This document shows, in pieces, positions 34,540 through 48,100 of a stretch of 64,000 nt of DNA. This DNA comes from Silene conica (Eukaryota > Streptophyta > Magnoliopsida > Caryophyllales > Caryophyllaceae). The stretch spans positions 16,373,001-16,437,000 of the forward strand of contig CM055318.2 in the NCBI GenBank assembly GCA_029255685.2, read 5' to 3'. The first letter of the stretch is position 1. The number at the start of each line of letters is the position of its first letter. The notes under the pieces were generated by a model. That model made no database searches and had not been told where the DNA came from. It saw only the letters and a list, made by a program, of their open reading frames with translations. The translations under genes were made by a program, and so were the position numbers.

Positions 34540-35566
34540 TCTTTTTTATTAAAGCAACAACCATAGAGTTGAGGTGTCGCTTGTGGTTGAAAGTGCATTT
34601 TTTAAGAAATTTTTAAGTAAGACCCCACCATTATCCCCATGTTCTCTAATCATCTTTTTTTATAAACAATAACTTATACAATTATACCCTTTGTGATGCC
34701 GTAAAAATACGGTTAATAAATTTAATATATGAGTATTTGATGATAAATTAAAACAAAAATAATATAAGCTCCTTTAATAATTATTATTTTAGATTTGACA
34801 TATAACTATATTTAGTAAATTTCTTATATAGAATTTACACTAAAATTTCATTTGAAACAAAAAAATAATTTATTTATAAATTTATAAATACAGATATATG
34901 AATTGATTTTCAATATGGTTGAATTATATTCCAATTAATTATTAATAAATTGTTGAATCAATCAAGTTAATATAATGAACGATAACATTCATTGACGATC
35001 AATTATTTTTAGCTCTTTTTTAAAGAAAAAAATGACGATTTAAAAGGTCAAAAATTGATTAAATAACAATTACACAAGATTGAATCCAAACTAAAAGCAA
35101 AAAAATTTAAAAATATTCTAAAAACAAAACATGTCAACGCTTCAAACAAATACGATCTTAACAAATGTATTATTATTATTTTTTATCTATGCCTGAATTT
35201 GCTAGACAACCCAAGCCGAAAAAGGGGGATTGAAAGATAAAAAATTAATCACAAAATATTAAATGTACTCACACCATATTAAATATGGAGAATGTTACTA
35301 TAATAAGTGTGATACGGACAGACGATAGTGATATATCATTACTGATAAATAAAATACAATTAGGAGGACTGAAAAGATGAGACGCTGGGGAAGTGAATTG
35401 ATAGATGTGTTTGTTTTTGGGTTACCTATTCGGTGGATTAATTAGGGTTATAATAGGTATAAGACTTGGTAAATTTCGTCCAAACTTCGATGTTCATAGT
35501 TACGTATTTAACTTAATTAGTCAATGTGATTGTTTAGTCTAATAAAATGGATGTGTTACCTATAAC

Positions 35567-36187
35567 TAGATTTGTCCAAGGGGTTGAATGGGCGGGATAC
35601 AGTTTTGGACATTCCAGTTTCGGACATTTCAGTTTCAAGTAAAATACGGGTCGTTTTGGTCAGAAACGTGCCTGATTGACGCTTTTTACAAGTATGTATT
35701 CCATTAATTTTATAATCACAAACATGTTATACTATTCTTAATTTTTATAGTTATTTAATTTTATATGTGATATTAGTAAAATTAAACCATCCTTACTTAA
35801 TATATTCAATATTACAACAATATACAAAATATTAAATCGATCAATTGTTACACATACAAGATCAACATTCACTATACCTATATTGTAATCATTTGAGTAA
35901 TTAATCATGTGATAAAAATGTGCTTTAAAATACATATAAGCATATTTTATTTCAAAAAATTTTAAATTCAAATTTAGCATTTTCTATTACTTAAATTGTT
36001 TTAAATACAAAATTTTAATAAATATGCCTATTTCAGGTTGGGTCACGAATTTGGTGGATCTCAATGACCCTAAATATGCGGGTTATGATCGGGTTTGATC
36101 ATCTTTGGGGCCGGGTTGAATAGAGCGGGTTATTTTCAGACGGGTTTCGAACAGGTTTTGGGGTCAGGTCATTTCTTGACAACTTTA
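35567..36187. mobile_element. hAT-like MITE
   Basis: Ends TAGATTTGTCCAAGG and, reversed, TAAAGTTGTCAAGAA. Flanks CCTATAAC and CTTATAAG agree at six of eight positions. GGGT/CGGGTT-rich subterminal zones and an AT-rich middle match the other hAT MITEs here. The 35738-35980 minus frame is AT-rich chance. Confidence 0.5.
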
Positions 36188-36887
36188 CTTATAAGCATAT
36201 AACTACACTTTAGATTGATGTATCATTTATACAGCTCAGTCATAATACAAACAAGGACCATATTAGTTACAGGTCGGATCGATATAAGTAAAACAATTGA
36301 AATAAGTTTCTCGCGTCATTTTCTTACAAAAGTAATTTTAAAAATTTGTAATAAATTTATATCAACAGTTTAATCATATTCATCGACTACGTTTCTTATA
36401 TTGACACAATTCTGAAAATTTAAGTTTTTTTTTTAAAATTATTATTTTCACACTAAATGAGACGGAAGTATAAAATTTATCTAAAACAATTTTAATTGTA
36501 TTTATACTTTACAATATTATGATTAATGTGTACTTATCATTTCAGCTACACTATATACATATTTATTTTGTAAATAATACCAGTGACGTCTACATTTAAG
36601 ATGAATTTATCTTTAAGTTAACAGGTTAAGTGTAATTTCGACCTAAAATAACGGTTTAGTTCGGCCGAAGTCAAAACTCACTTGACGCGGCCTTGAAAAA
36701 GAAGGTCGAGTTGCATCAAATTTTAGAATATGCTTTACCAATTATAATTTTTTAAAATTAACTTAATCATTACCTACTTTTCGCACTCATACCCTGCAAA
36801 TGATTAAATTTTATAGTAATAATCATGAAAAAAATCAATATATATATACAAAGTTCTCATTGTAAGGTGGTTCTCACCGGATCTCAG

Positions 36888-36990
<103 letters not shown>

Positions 36991-37255
36991 CTCGAACATG
37001 TCAAGTAGAAACTAAAATTTAGTTATCAAGACATATCATACATTAATAAGTATCCACAAACAATTAAATTCAGTGTGTCTTATATCGTACGTTGACTTTT
37101 TAAAATCTCCTAATTGCAAATGTGGTTTATAATTCAAATATGAATTCTTAAATATGGCACTTATAAAAACTAAATCATTCTTTATTTTTATATACCTTTT
37201 TTAATAATCATATTTAAATTACAAACCCGTGCAATTTGCACGGGTTTAAAACTAG

Positions 37256-40200
37256 TATTATATTAAAGCAAATACCAACTTCCTCATACGTCGCCACGTG
37301 TCAGGCCTTATTCGAACGCCACGTGTCATACCTTATTCGAACGCCACGTGTCATTTTCGGGTGTATTATTGCGAGATATTATAGGTGAATGAAATAAGTG
37401 GAGTATTAATACGGAATAGTGTTTTTAAAAGTTAACAAAATAAAGTTTGACCAAAATTGATTCTAAATTTATCACGTGAATAATGTGAAGTGAAAAATTA
37501 TGGAAAAGTTTCATTAATGCTACAAATGAGGTAACTTTGTAATCGTGATTAATGCTATATTATTTGTAGTCAATTTAGTATAGAATCTCGAGTATATTAA
37601 TGCGAGATATTATAGGCGAAATAAGTGTAGATTAGACGGAATCGTTATTATAGACAGCTATATTTGCCTATTATGGAATTGTGTATCAGTCAAATTATTG
37701 CCTAATTTGCATTGTCAGTCAAATTTTGTACATGATTTTGCATGTATCAATTTTGTCTAATTTGTGAGTCAAATTTTGTACATAATTTAAGACATATCGA
37801 TTTTTATACGTGATTTCAGGATTTTATACAAAATAATGTACCAATTTTTTTTACTTATTCTTAGCAAATAAGGAAACAAACAAAAGACATATCACTTTTT
37901 ACATGATATAATTATACTCGAATTTTTTCTGTTCCTAATCATATTATTATATTTTTTAAAAATATTCTAACTAATTAATACCTCAATAGTCTTACTCATC
38001 CCTATAATTATTGGTGTCAGAGTATTTAATTTTCTTCTTTAATATCACAATAATATTACAATATTACAAATTTACAATAACACATTTTAAAAATATAAAT
38101 GTTACTCCCTTTATCCCAGTGAATAGTTTGCATTTGCTATGGGAGATATTTTTCATAAACCGAGTAATGATCCTTTTGCCTATTTTCTTCATAATTTAAA
38201 ATGCTTATTTTAACCATAATATCATTTATGTAACGGAATTGTTACGTAACATCCATTTAGTTTCTTCGACGATATTTCTTAGATAGTATATATTGAGATT
38301 TCGTTTTGTTTTGGTTCGAATATAAACAATGATTATATTTTTTGATCACTTGAAGGGAAGAAGTGTTTCTTTGCAAATGATGGTTACACTATCAAAGCTA
38401 TTTGATGAGTGAACAATAAAGAATTAAAGGATGTCTTCTTGTGTCATCGTTGCTTTAAGTAAGCATTAATAAGCCGTGTTAAAATCGATTTTTAGAAACT
38501 AATGTACTTCCTTTGTCTATGTTTAAGATCGCTATAATCAGCAAATAAATAATTCGGACAAAGAAAATAACTGTTTAACTATTGTTGATATATTATTATT
38601 CTCCAATTTGTGAAAACGAATCAACTTAAATAAGGTGGAAGAGTTTTATGTAAATTGTCAAAAGTTCAGGAATTTTTTTCCAGAACTTTAGTCTCCTAGG
38701 TCTATTATAGTTGGATTGGTTTTGAATAAAAAAAAAGTGTTAACTTTCAGTAGAGCATGAAATTATGGTTTACTTTTTTTATATAATGGTTTGATGCTTC
38801 TAATTTATATTCTCTCGATTTTTTATATATATTAATTTTACGTTTCGATGCACTTTCTTTTTTCTTTTTTTCGTGAGATAAATTGTAGCTCGACTTAAAA
38901 TCTAGATCATTTATGTTGAATCATAAAATTCATGTTTAAAGATTTATACCTTTCAATTATATGGACATTTTTGAAGACGCATTGAGATCAAAACTCAACG
39001 AAGACTGTCAAAGAGAAAGGGTATAATGCAAGAGTAAGTATGCAGTTACAAAACTACAAGATCTATGAGATAACTATATGCGTATAGAAATACAATCAAT
39101 GAAGTAAACTGTATCTTTGAATTTTAATCACTTTTGCTTCTTTCTAGCCTTTTTATCGTTCATTTTTTGGTGTAACATACAAATAATACGAACTTAAGGG
39201 GTCAAATTTAAATAGGATCATAAGAGTTATACTACTCAATATCGTTATACATATGACTTAAATATCGAATTTAATCTCTCAAAAATTTATGAAAAGATGA
39301 CAGTGATATTTAGAGTAACACAAAAACTTCAGGGAGACGGTCTCTCAATAACATTATTGAGAGACCTCTCACGAGACCTACTATTAGAGTAATGACATGA
39401 ACATATTCTTTTATATATTCGGATTTTTTTACTGTAATACCTATATATTTATTCTTAAAATAACACGTGTATGTAAATTTTCAATCAATTATTGTACTTC
39501 ATTGTGTATAATGGAGAATAATTTAGATAACTTATAACTATACCTCGCCGAGTACGTAGAAGTTGATTTAGGTTGTTTTTTTGTATGCATCACAATTCAT
39601 TAAGTAAGTAATTATTTGGAATAAATTAAGTTAAGACAATTAATTACAACCGTAGTACCTATAAACCTATAATTGGATTAAAATTATCTTAGAAGAGAAA
39701 GTGAAGACGACATGCATCAACCAAAATAAAGGTCCTAAAAGTATTGTCGAATTAAATTAAAGGTTACGAGATATTAAAAATATTTAAATTAAATTGATGG
39801 CTACGAGATTGTGATTTGTAAAATAAATCACGCAAAGCAATACCCTTAAAATAATCAACTAGCATAGATTGATCAAATGGAGTAGAAGTCTGATAGTGGA
39901 AATGGAAACCAACATTGAGATGGTTAACAAATTTAGACAATTAGTTTACAAATTTAGACAATTGGTAACATTAGATATTATTTATTTACTTTTATGTACC
40001 ACAAAATTTGTTTACCTTTGATTTTAATACTTCTCGCAAAATAATAAAAATGTAAATATTTTCTTAAGTCAGTAAAAATAATACATGTCATTCATATATA
40101 TGCTATATTGAGAGGTTCAGAATATTGATTACAGGTTGGTGGTGATTAGTTGAGGGGGACGTCGTGGTCTGAGGTGTTGGATTTAGTAACTTTTGTCGTG

Positions 40201-40673
40201 AAGGGTCAGCTGGTGGGTTTCAAGGAAGTCATTCATTGACGACGAAGACTATTTCCAGTAGTTCGGGCGTGGTGAGGACTGAGGAGTACAAAAGAAAATG
40301 AGAGAGATAGTAGAACATTGAGAGGAGAACAAAAAAGAGGGATAATATGATTTAGAAAATGTAAAATAATTAGTAAAATTAAATGTATACTTCCTACATA
40401 TGCAGGTAATGAAAATTGAAATCTAAAAACTAATTTTGTATCCATTTTTTAAAATTTCACCTCTGATAAGTTAAAAAGTTGAGAAAAAAGTACAGTATTT
40501 CGAATTAATAATATTAAGCAACACAAACTTTTATCTATTGTATATGGATAGACAAATTAAAATTTTCTAATAATTAATTATTTACTAAATCCTAAAATAT
40601 ATACGGAGTATTAGTTTTTACTTTTAATAATATTTTCCGTTACTACCGTGCAGTGCACGGGTTCAAAAACTAG
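37256..40673 (+). mobile_element. Possible Helitron, second in a head-to-tail chain
   Basis: The 3' end is seen: ACCGTGCAGTGCACGGG near 40645-40661 and CTAG at 40670-40673 followed by T. The 5' end is inferred to abut the previous CTAG because TATTATATTAAAGC...CACGTGTCAGG (37256 onward) parallels TATAAGTATAAAAG...ACACGTGGCACG after the next CTAG. It lacks the canonical TC. 37299-37350 has CGCCACGTGTCA three times. No gene is seen inside. Confidence 0.4.
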
Positions 40674-41301
40674 TATAAGTATAAAAGAAGAACCGCTACT
40701 CATTAAACTTGACACGTGGCACGCTGCCGTTAATTCTTTTCCCGCCTAATCCAACCCCTAAAGATGCATACAAATATTTATTTCAATATTACCTTTCTAG
40801 ATTATTAACCTTCCTTAAAAAACTATCTTATTATTCTTCAAGAATATATTTCCCAAAATACAATTTTTTTAGCTTTTAATGTCATAGTCTCCGGTTAGTC
40901 ATACATTAATTTTTGCAATTATTTATTATTATACTTGAGTTTTGATATAAGTTTTTTGCTTCACTAAGTTGATTTATACATACAAATATCATTCATATAT
41001 AATGTTATATCTTATTAGAATGGTGTAAAAAAATTCAAGGTATTTGTTCATTAGATCTTTTATCAACAAATTTAATTATTTTTTTTACTTTATCAATAAA
41101 TTTCAAGATATAAAAAAGATAAATGTGAATTGTAGGTTTTAAAATGATTTTATCAGTCTATTTCGAAAAAAAGAACATACATCAGATGTACTATTTTAGG
41201 CCTAACTTTTAATTTTTAGTTGAGCTTATGTGAATTTTTTCTGACTTTTTTGCAGTTTATAAGTTATATTTTAATTTTTTTTTCCGCAAATTTTGGATGA
41301 G

Positions 41302-42499
41302 TTTTTTTTTTTTGGTAAAATGTGAGTGTGTATTAAATATATCAGGAACAAAAAATAATTACAGAAAGGTTCAGGGATCGAATCCCCTTACAGCCAAAAA
41401 CTAAGCAATGCCAACACTGGTAAACCAGTTTACATGTTCTTGATTATCAAAACCTCTAAAGAACTTGACTCTTCTTCTTGTTTCCTCTTCAATATTTCGA
41501 CCCACCAAATCTGGTCTTTGCAAGCAGTAATTGAGCCTTGCATTGTTCCTTTGGATCCACACATAATAATAGAAAGCATTGAGCAGTAATGCTCGGGTCT
41601 GCCATTAAAAATCTTTCATGTAGCCAGCTGCCATAGAGAATGTTGTTGGCCAGTTACCTCCAAACCAGTGAAGAAGCAGACTGTTGACTCTGCAGGACTA
41701 CTCACAATGAACAAATACATGTTCTATGGTCTCTGAATGGTTTTGACACAGCAAACACAAGTCATCTAAGCTACAGCCCAGTCTGAACAGTTTTGCCTTA
41801 ACATTCATGCCCCCTTGTATCATTAGCCAAGTAAGTATAGCATGTTTGGGGACATTCCAAGGATTCCATACCACCTTAGCCCAGTCCTGTGTAGTCTGCA
41901 GAGGGCATAAAAGTCTGTAACCTTTACTGATTAAGAACCCCTTAGGGCTCCCTAGCCATATATCTTGCCCATAACCATGCTTGAGCTTTTCCTTTACCTT
42001 GCATACATTTTTCCACACCCATGTAGCATCCACAGGTGGGCTGTAGTCATGCCAGGAAGAGTGCTTGAGATAGACTGAATTGATCCATTTCACCCAGAGT
42101 TTGTTAGCTTTGCTATAAATCCAGTGAACCAACTTACCCATTATTGCCTCATTCCATATTCCAGTCTTTTTGATACCCAATCCTCCTTCTTTCTTGGTCA
42201 AAGTAACTTTTTCCCAAGCCACCAAAGGAACACGATGAAACTCTACACTGTTGTCCCACAGAAAATTTTTGCATATGGCTTCAATTCGTTTAACAATACT
42301 GGCAGAAATTAAAAACATTTGTGCCCAGTAGTTGTGGAGAGTATGTAACACAAACTTGATAAGGACAAGTCTGCCAGCATAAGAGAGTTTTTTTGCTCCT
42401 AAACTACGAATCCTATATACCATTTTTTCAGTCAGAGAGTTGAATTCCTGTTTTGTTAGCTTGCCTGCTTTAATTGGAACACCAAGATATCTGAAATTT
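41302..42499 (-). mobile_element. 5'-truncated LINE, minus strand
   Basis: AATTTTGGATGAG is duplicated at 41289-41301 and 42500-42512. The T run just inside the left copy (41302-41313) is the poly(A) tail on the minus strand. Only the last 1.2 kb survived; the right boundary falls within the reverse transcriptase region (RYLGVPIKAGKLTKQEFNSL). Confidence 0.87.
41403..42493 (-). pseudogene. LINE ORF2 C-terminal fragment with a disabled end
   Basis: Minus-strand reading starts YLGVPIKAGKLTKQEF and runs through KLSYAGRLVLIKFVLHTLHN, GGLGIKKTGIWNEAIMGKLV and the zf-RVT-like part (WNPWNVPKHAILTWLMIQGG; CLLCQNHSETIEHVFVHC), then meets a TAG at about 41698. Further similarity continues in other frames (HWFGGNWPTTF; YYYVWIQRNNARLNYC) to about 41403, so the 3' end carries a frameshift and stops. 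It differs clearly from the LINE at 30940 and is more decayed. Confidence 0.85.
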
Positions 42500-43774
42500 A
42501 ATTTTGGATGAGTTTATATGTAATGTTTTTGAAATATATTGTAATTTTTGAGCATAATGTTTAAATAACAAATTTAGATATTTTATAATAAAATTAATAA
42601 TCTTTAAAACAACTCTCGAAAATTTTGTTATAAAATTTAGAAACTTTACAACTACAACTGATTGCAGTATATCAGATGCATAATCTAATTCAAGTCGAGC
42701 TTTTAATAAATTTTGTAATTTGTAATATAACTTCACATAGTTTACTGTATAATTTTTTTTTCGATGTTCATTGAAGTCATTGCCTATAATGCAGGTCAAT
42801 TACGTACCCTACTTTTTTTTTCTTAACTGTTACATATTTCTGGCAACTTCTTTTTAAATATTTTTGTATTAAATTGGATCGACAAATGACATGAAACTTT
42901 TATTCTTTCGGGTTACGGGTCAATATTTTCGGGTTTTTTACCCTGAAAAATCGGATCAAATCAAGTCGGGTCGGGCCAGGTTTACGGGTCGAGTCATGTT
43001 TTGATAGATCTAAAGCACACATAACTTTTTTTTATTGGTCTTCTTAATCCTTCTTTATTTCCCCAAAAACATCAAATTTAATAGTACACCCTTCAAATAT
43101 TTTTTTCAATCCTACATTTATGATATTGGGTTTAATTTGGTTTTGAAAACGGGTGTATATACTCGCCAGTTCTTATGAGCGATCCTAAATTCATTGGTTA
43201 AAACTGTTTATGGGTGAGCATTTTATTGATGCATCAATTTATGTTACCCTTCTGTCTCAATTATATGTATCTACATTTGACTAAAATACAACTCAAAACT
43301 TAAAAAAAAAAAAGTAAATAAATAATTGGTAGAGACTATATATAAATTCTTTTGGTCAATCGATTGTGGCATTATTGAAATCGTGTATGGTTAATGCAAT
43401 TAGACAACATTTTAATTTTAATCTAAAGTAGTTCATTTATATAAAACGTCATATACTTTTATTAATATAATAATATAAAATTAAAAAATTTCAACTATAC
43501 ATTCCCGTGCAACTTTGCATGGGTTCTAAACTAGTGTGAATATATAAGACAAAATTGATTAATATTCCTTAGACTCTCCTTTTGTTTTATCTATCCTACG
43601 TAGTAGTATTTGACCCGCGAAATACCCGTACAAATCAGAATTTTGTGATTTATTTTTTCATTCGTTACGAATGGAAATCCGTTAAATAAAAAACCTTATC
43701 CAAATCCATTACTAATCCATATATGCACAAACTTGCTCGATCAAATTTTTATACAAGCTACTAATCTACTATAC

Positions 43775-44699
43775 GTCGTCGACAAATTACTAATTATCAT
43801 CAACACTTTTACATGAACTACCAACTTTGCCTTTATTCAACCCTTTATATTTATTTGACAACTTAGCAATATTGGACTAAAATTCATTAAAAAAAAGTGT
43901 CGGTTTTCTCACTAAAATAAAATACGGTTTAGTAGCGATTCGATAAATGGTTTTCAACGATTTCAACGAGCGATTTGAACAACGATTTTCAACGATGAAT
44001 GACAATAACGAGATTAGTTTACGATTTAAATTTATGATTTTTAGTTTGTAATATAGTAGAACGGATTATGATTAACGTTAGATTCCCGAAGCCGATTTGA
44101 AATTTTGAAAAAAAAAAAGAAATTGCCCAGATAAAGAACACTTTCGTCCAGACCAAGGTCCAGACAAAGAACATTTTTGTCCAGACGAGAATGTTTTTCG
44201 TCCAGACGTAGGTCCAGACAAAGAACATTTTCGTCCAGACAAAATTTTTTTCCGTCTGGACGAAGAACATTCTCATCTGGACCTAGGTCTGGACGAAAAT
44301 GTTCTTTGTCTGGACCTTGGTCTGGACGAAAATGTTCTTTATCTGGGCAATTTTTTTTTTTTTTTCAAAATTTCAAATCGGCTTCGGAAATCTAACGCTA
44401 ATCATAATCCGTTCTACTATATTACGAACTAAAAATCATAAATTTGAATCAAATTTAAGTCGTAAACTATTCTCGTAATTGTCATTCATCGTTGAAAAGT
44501 TGTTCGAATCGCTCGTTGAAATCGTTGAAAATCGTTGATCGAATCGCTACTAAACCGTATTTTATTTTAGTGAGACACTTTTTTTAATGAATTTTAGTCC
44601 AATATTGCTAAATTGTCAAATAAATTTAAAGGCTTGAATAAGGGCAAAGTTGACACTTCATGTAAAAGTGTCGACGATAATTAGTAATTTGTCGACGAC
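43775..44699. repeat. 925-bp near-perfect palindrome (foldback element)
   Basis: Two arms of about 460 bp face each other around 44237-44250, from GTCGTCGACAAATTACTAAT on the left to its reverse complement ending at 44699. Arms are nearly identical, with scattered single changes and small gaps. The centre (44150-44345) is a set of GTCCAGAC-containing units of about 21-30 bp, direct within each arm and inverted between them. No gene is present; the frames at 44019-44395 come from the repeats. No target duplication was found, so its class is open. Confidence 0.9.
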
Positions 44700-45187
44700 T
44701 TCTTTGTTAGACTTGAAAAAATCAATTTTTGGCCATATAAAAGAATTTCGCATCATGCCAAATTGAGTTTCATACGGTTTTGAATCATGTGTGGATTGGA
44801 TAATGGATTAGGTAGAGATTGTACAATGTTGGGTATAATTGGGCTTCAATTTGTGTCGGCGATTTATTAAATTATTGGATTTGATCGTACAAAATCCAAT
44901 ACAGTCCAGTCCAATCTGTTGTCACCTATTCTCCTGATCGTCAAGTCTCAACTCTCAAGTAAGGCTATGCACCTTCAAAATTGGATTGGAACCGAAAATC
45001 GACAAAAAAACTTGGACCGGATTACAAAATTTCTGGACCGGGATTGGACTGAGAAAAATCTGGTCCCAAGTCTGATGGGACCGGTTTGACCAAAATTTGT
45101 TTTTATATATCCACCGTTTTAAATTTCGCTCCAACAAATTGGGTTAGATGGACTCGATTAAGGCCTCTAATGCTTTTTTAAATAGCA

Positions 45188-48100
45188 CTAGGTTTGTGAC
45201 CCGTGAAATTCACGGGTTTATCTGTTTTAGTTTTATTCTTTTATCTATTGTTAAGATTTGTCCGATCAATTAGTTTATCCATTTAGAAAATATAGTCTTG
45301 AAATACAAAAAGTTAGATAGTTAATGTCTTATTTCTTTGACAACTCAGATTTCTTTTTAAAGCTATATATTGTACTTTAGTTGTTAATTTGATTAATTTA
45401 CTAATAACATGTATTTTTTTAAAAAAAAAAAGAAAGTGTCAACAGTCGTTCGCGAAACATAAATAATAAATAAATGGAAATTAAATTCTACATTGTTGAT
45501 CCTATAATTATAAACTTTTACCTTCAAAACCACCAACAACATAGGTCCATGAATATGAACAAAATAATTATTAATATATTTTTTAATGTAATTTTTTTAA
45601 TAATTTAGTATAGTTGTTATTGGCAAAAAATTAAATGTTTAAGGTTGCTTTTAAATTAGATTAGATTGTATAGATAATTATGTACCAAAGTTTTCTATAT
45701 AAAAGCTTCAACGACCCTTTGGTATCTAGCTATATGAAGTTAGTGAGTGAAGACGAAAGGGAAAATTAATGCATAATGTTATGATTTTTTTTCTTTTTTT
45801 TAAGAATGATAAAATTCCTAGTGTAAATAGCTTAAACCATATTTTTTAATTAAATTAGAGGGATTTTTATCTCAATATTTTGTTTCTTATAAAATCATAT
45901 TTTTTGATAGTAGCATATTTATCAAGTTTAATAAATGCTAGTCTTAATATAACATCTATATCAGTTTGTGAAAAATCCTAAATTTTAAATTTTGCAAAAA
46001 TGATAAATTATGTTAAATAGTAGCCTACTACAAATGGTAAATTGGTGAGGAAAACCAAAAAGTCATCCTATTAAATAAAAGAAATAAAAGTCAAATAAAT
46101 ATTTAGGTTAATAACCAAATTTAGGAAAGGAAACTAAATAGTTTGTGTTAATTTATTTTTGTGTTTGCAATTAACATTTTTTATTTTTATTTTGTATTAA
46201 TAAGCATGTGACACATGATTTTAGATTTGTCTTTTTAATGACACATGACAATATGACATAGTAAGATACTTATTATTGTATTTTTAACTTTGATGCTCAA
46301 AAGTCATGAACCTTGATTAATATTTATGTCTATCTTACTTTTGATAATAATAGAAAAAAACGCTCAAAAGTCTTAAAACATATCTCTAATTGTTTATAAT
46401 ATTTGATAGGGGCAAAAATTTGTAAATAAACAATTTTTTTTCTATCCATATCGTCAATTGAATTGCATGTGTCACTAATATGTCTTATCTATCTATTCAC
46501 ATCAAGTTAAGTGTATTAAGGTTTTAAATTGATTAAATCATTTATTTATTTATTTTTATGTAAGTTTCATTGTTGGGTTATGAGATATTCATCACATTTT
46601 CAAATTTCGTCGTACGCGTTTGTTTTGTTCAAATTTAAGGGTTATCAAGATTTTTGGTATTAATAAGATACTTAGTCTTGTCTTTTTACAATATGATAAA
46701 AATAAATGAATAATCTAGTAATCAATAATATAGATGAATTATGTATTAACCAATATAATTATGGCATGTTGATTAAAATTAAATGTTTTAAGTAGCCTTC
46801 TAACTATATTGTAGGCATAAATATTAATAATAATGTACATATGGCCATTATTCATGTAAATAAATTTACAAAAAAAGCACATACATTTTAAAGTTTATGA
46901 AATACTAATTTTTTTTTAAAACTAAAAATAATTAATCATGAACATTCATGTTGTCAATCATGTCGTTAGTTTATAATATAGTATTGAGGGAAATATGGGG
47001 AGTATTTGTTTAAGCAATTCTAGTATTCTCTTCTTCATATAGTTCTCTTTCTCAAATGATTAATGAACCATCCCTACAAAAAAAATCCACTTAGCGATTA
47101 ATAACAAACAAAATGGTGGAATTTGATTTATTTAATATTTACATTATGATTATATTAATTTAATTTTTTTCTTAAATAATGAAAGAAATAGTGCATTAAA
47201 TAATAAAAATGTAAGTAAATTTTACTTTTGAATATCACAACTCCGCAAATTTTGGTAGCCCCTAAATAACAACAAAACAACATATATGTGAAGTTAAAAA
47301 AATGTGATAGTACTTCATAACCAATAAAACTTAAAAATAAGAAAAGAAACTATTAATTTAACACCTTAATACACTTACCTTACCGTAACACACTTACCAT
47401 GCATGATAAGAATGATTATTTACACATATAATTCTCTCGGTGATGGGGTAGACATATAGTCTTCTTTCTCCAATGAATCATTAATCCTACAAAAAAAATT
47501 CACTGAATGATTACTAATAAACAAAATGGTGGAATTTGATTTTTGTATTGTTAACCTTATCGTTGTTAGTTTAAGATTTTTTCATATAATAAAAGAAATA
47601 AGACATTGAGTCATAGAGATGTAAGTATGTTTACCTTTGAATATGACAAACCACAAATTTTGATAGTCCTAGATTAAAACAAAACAACATATATGTGAAG
47701 CTAAATGAGTCATCCATAGCCAATGAAACTTATAAATAAATAAAACCTTAATATACTTAGCTTACCTTAATGTTGAGACAATGATAAGAAACATTATTAA
47801 CACATACAATTTTCATGATGATGGAGGCATACCAAAAAATTGGCTTGAGTTTTGGCTCACAAATGTTGTATTCCATCAAACATTTATAATTGATTGAGGA
47901 TGCAATTTACGACTTTTGGAAGTTCTTTTTTTTTTTTTTTTTATAATTATTAGCAAATTTAATATATACATAAATATGTAGCACGGTTTTAATGTTTTAT
48001 GACTTTTGAGCATTCTTTTCATTATTAGCAAATTTAATATAGACATAAGAGTAAAGTAAAGATAAATGAGATGTAAAAGGTTTGCTTTAAATTTTAATTA

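Larger units (their letters stand above)
40674..43534 (+). mobile_element. Possible Helitron, third in the chain, carrying a LINE
   Basis: The 3' end has the hairpin CCCGTGCAACTTTGCATGGG (43504-43523) and CTAG at 43531-43534 followed by T. The 5' boundary is inferred as for the preceding element. It is split by the LINE at 41302-42499. A (C)GGGTC-rich piece near 42905-43005 may be part of another hAT MITE. Confidence 0.4.

Noticed and set aside
38104..38180. Stowaway-like MITE (ACTCCCTTTATCCCAGTG)
   Set aside because: The left end looks right, but I could not find the inverted right end or a TA duplication.
42890..43010. hAT MITE with GGGTCGGG-rich subterminal text
   Set aside because: The sequence style fits and TAGATCTATCAAAA could be an end, but the other end and a duplication were not found.
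44019..44395. Frames full of VWTKMFFVWT or SSRR words
   Set aside because: They translate the GTCCAGAC units at the centre of the palindrome, in both directions.
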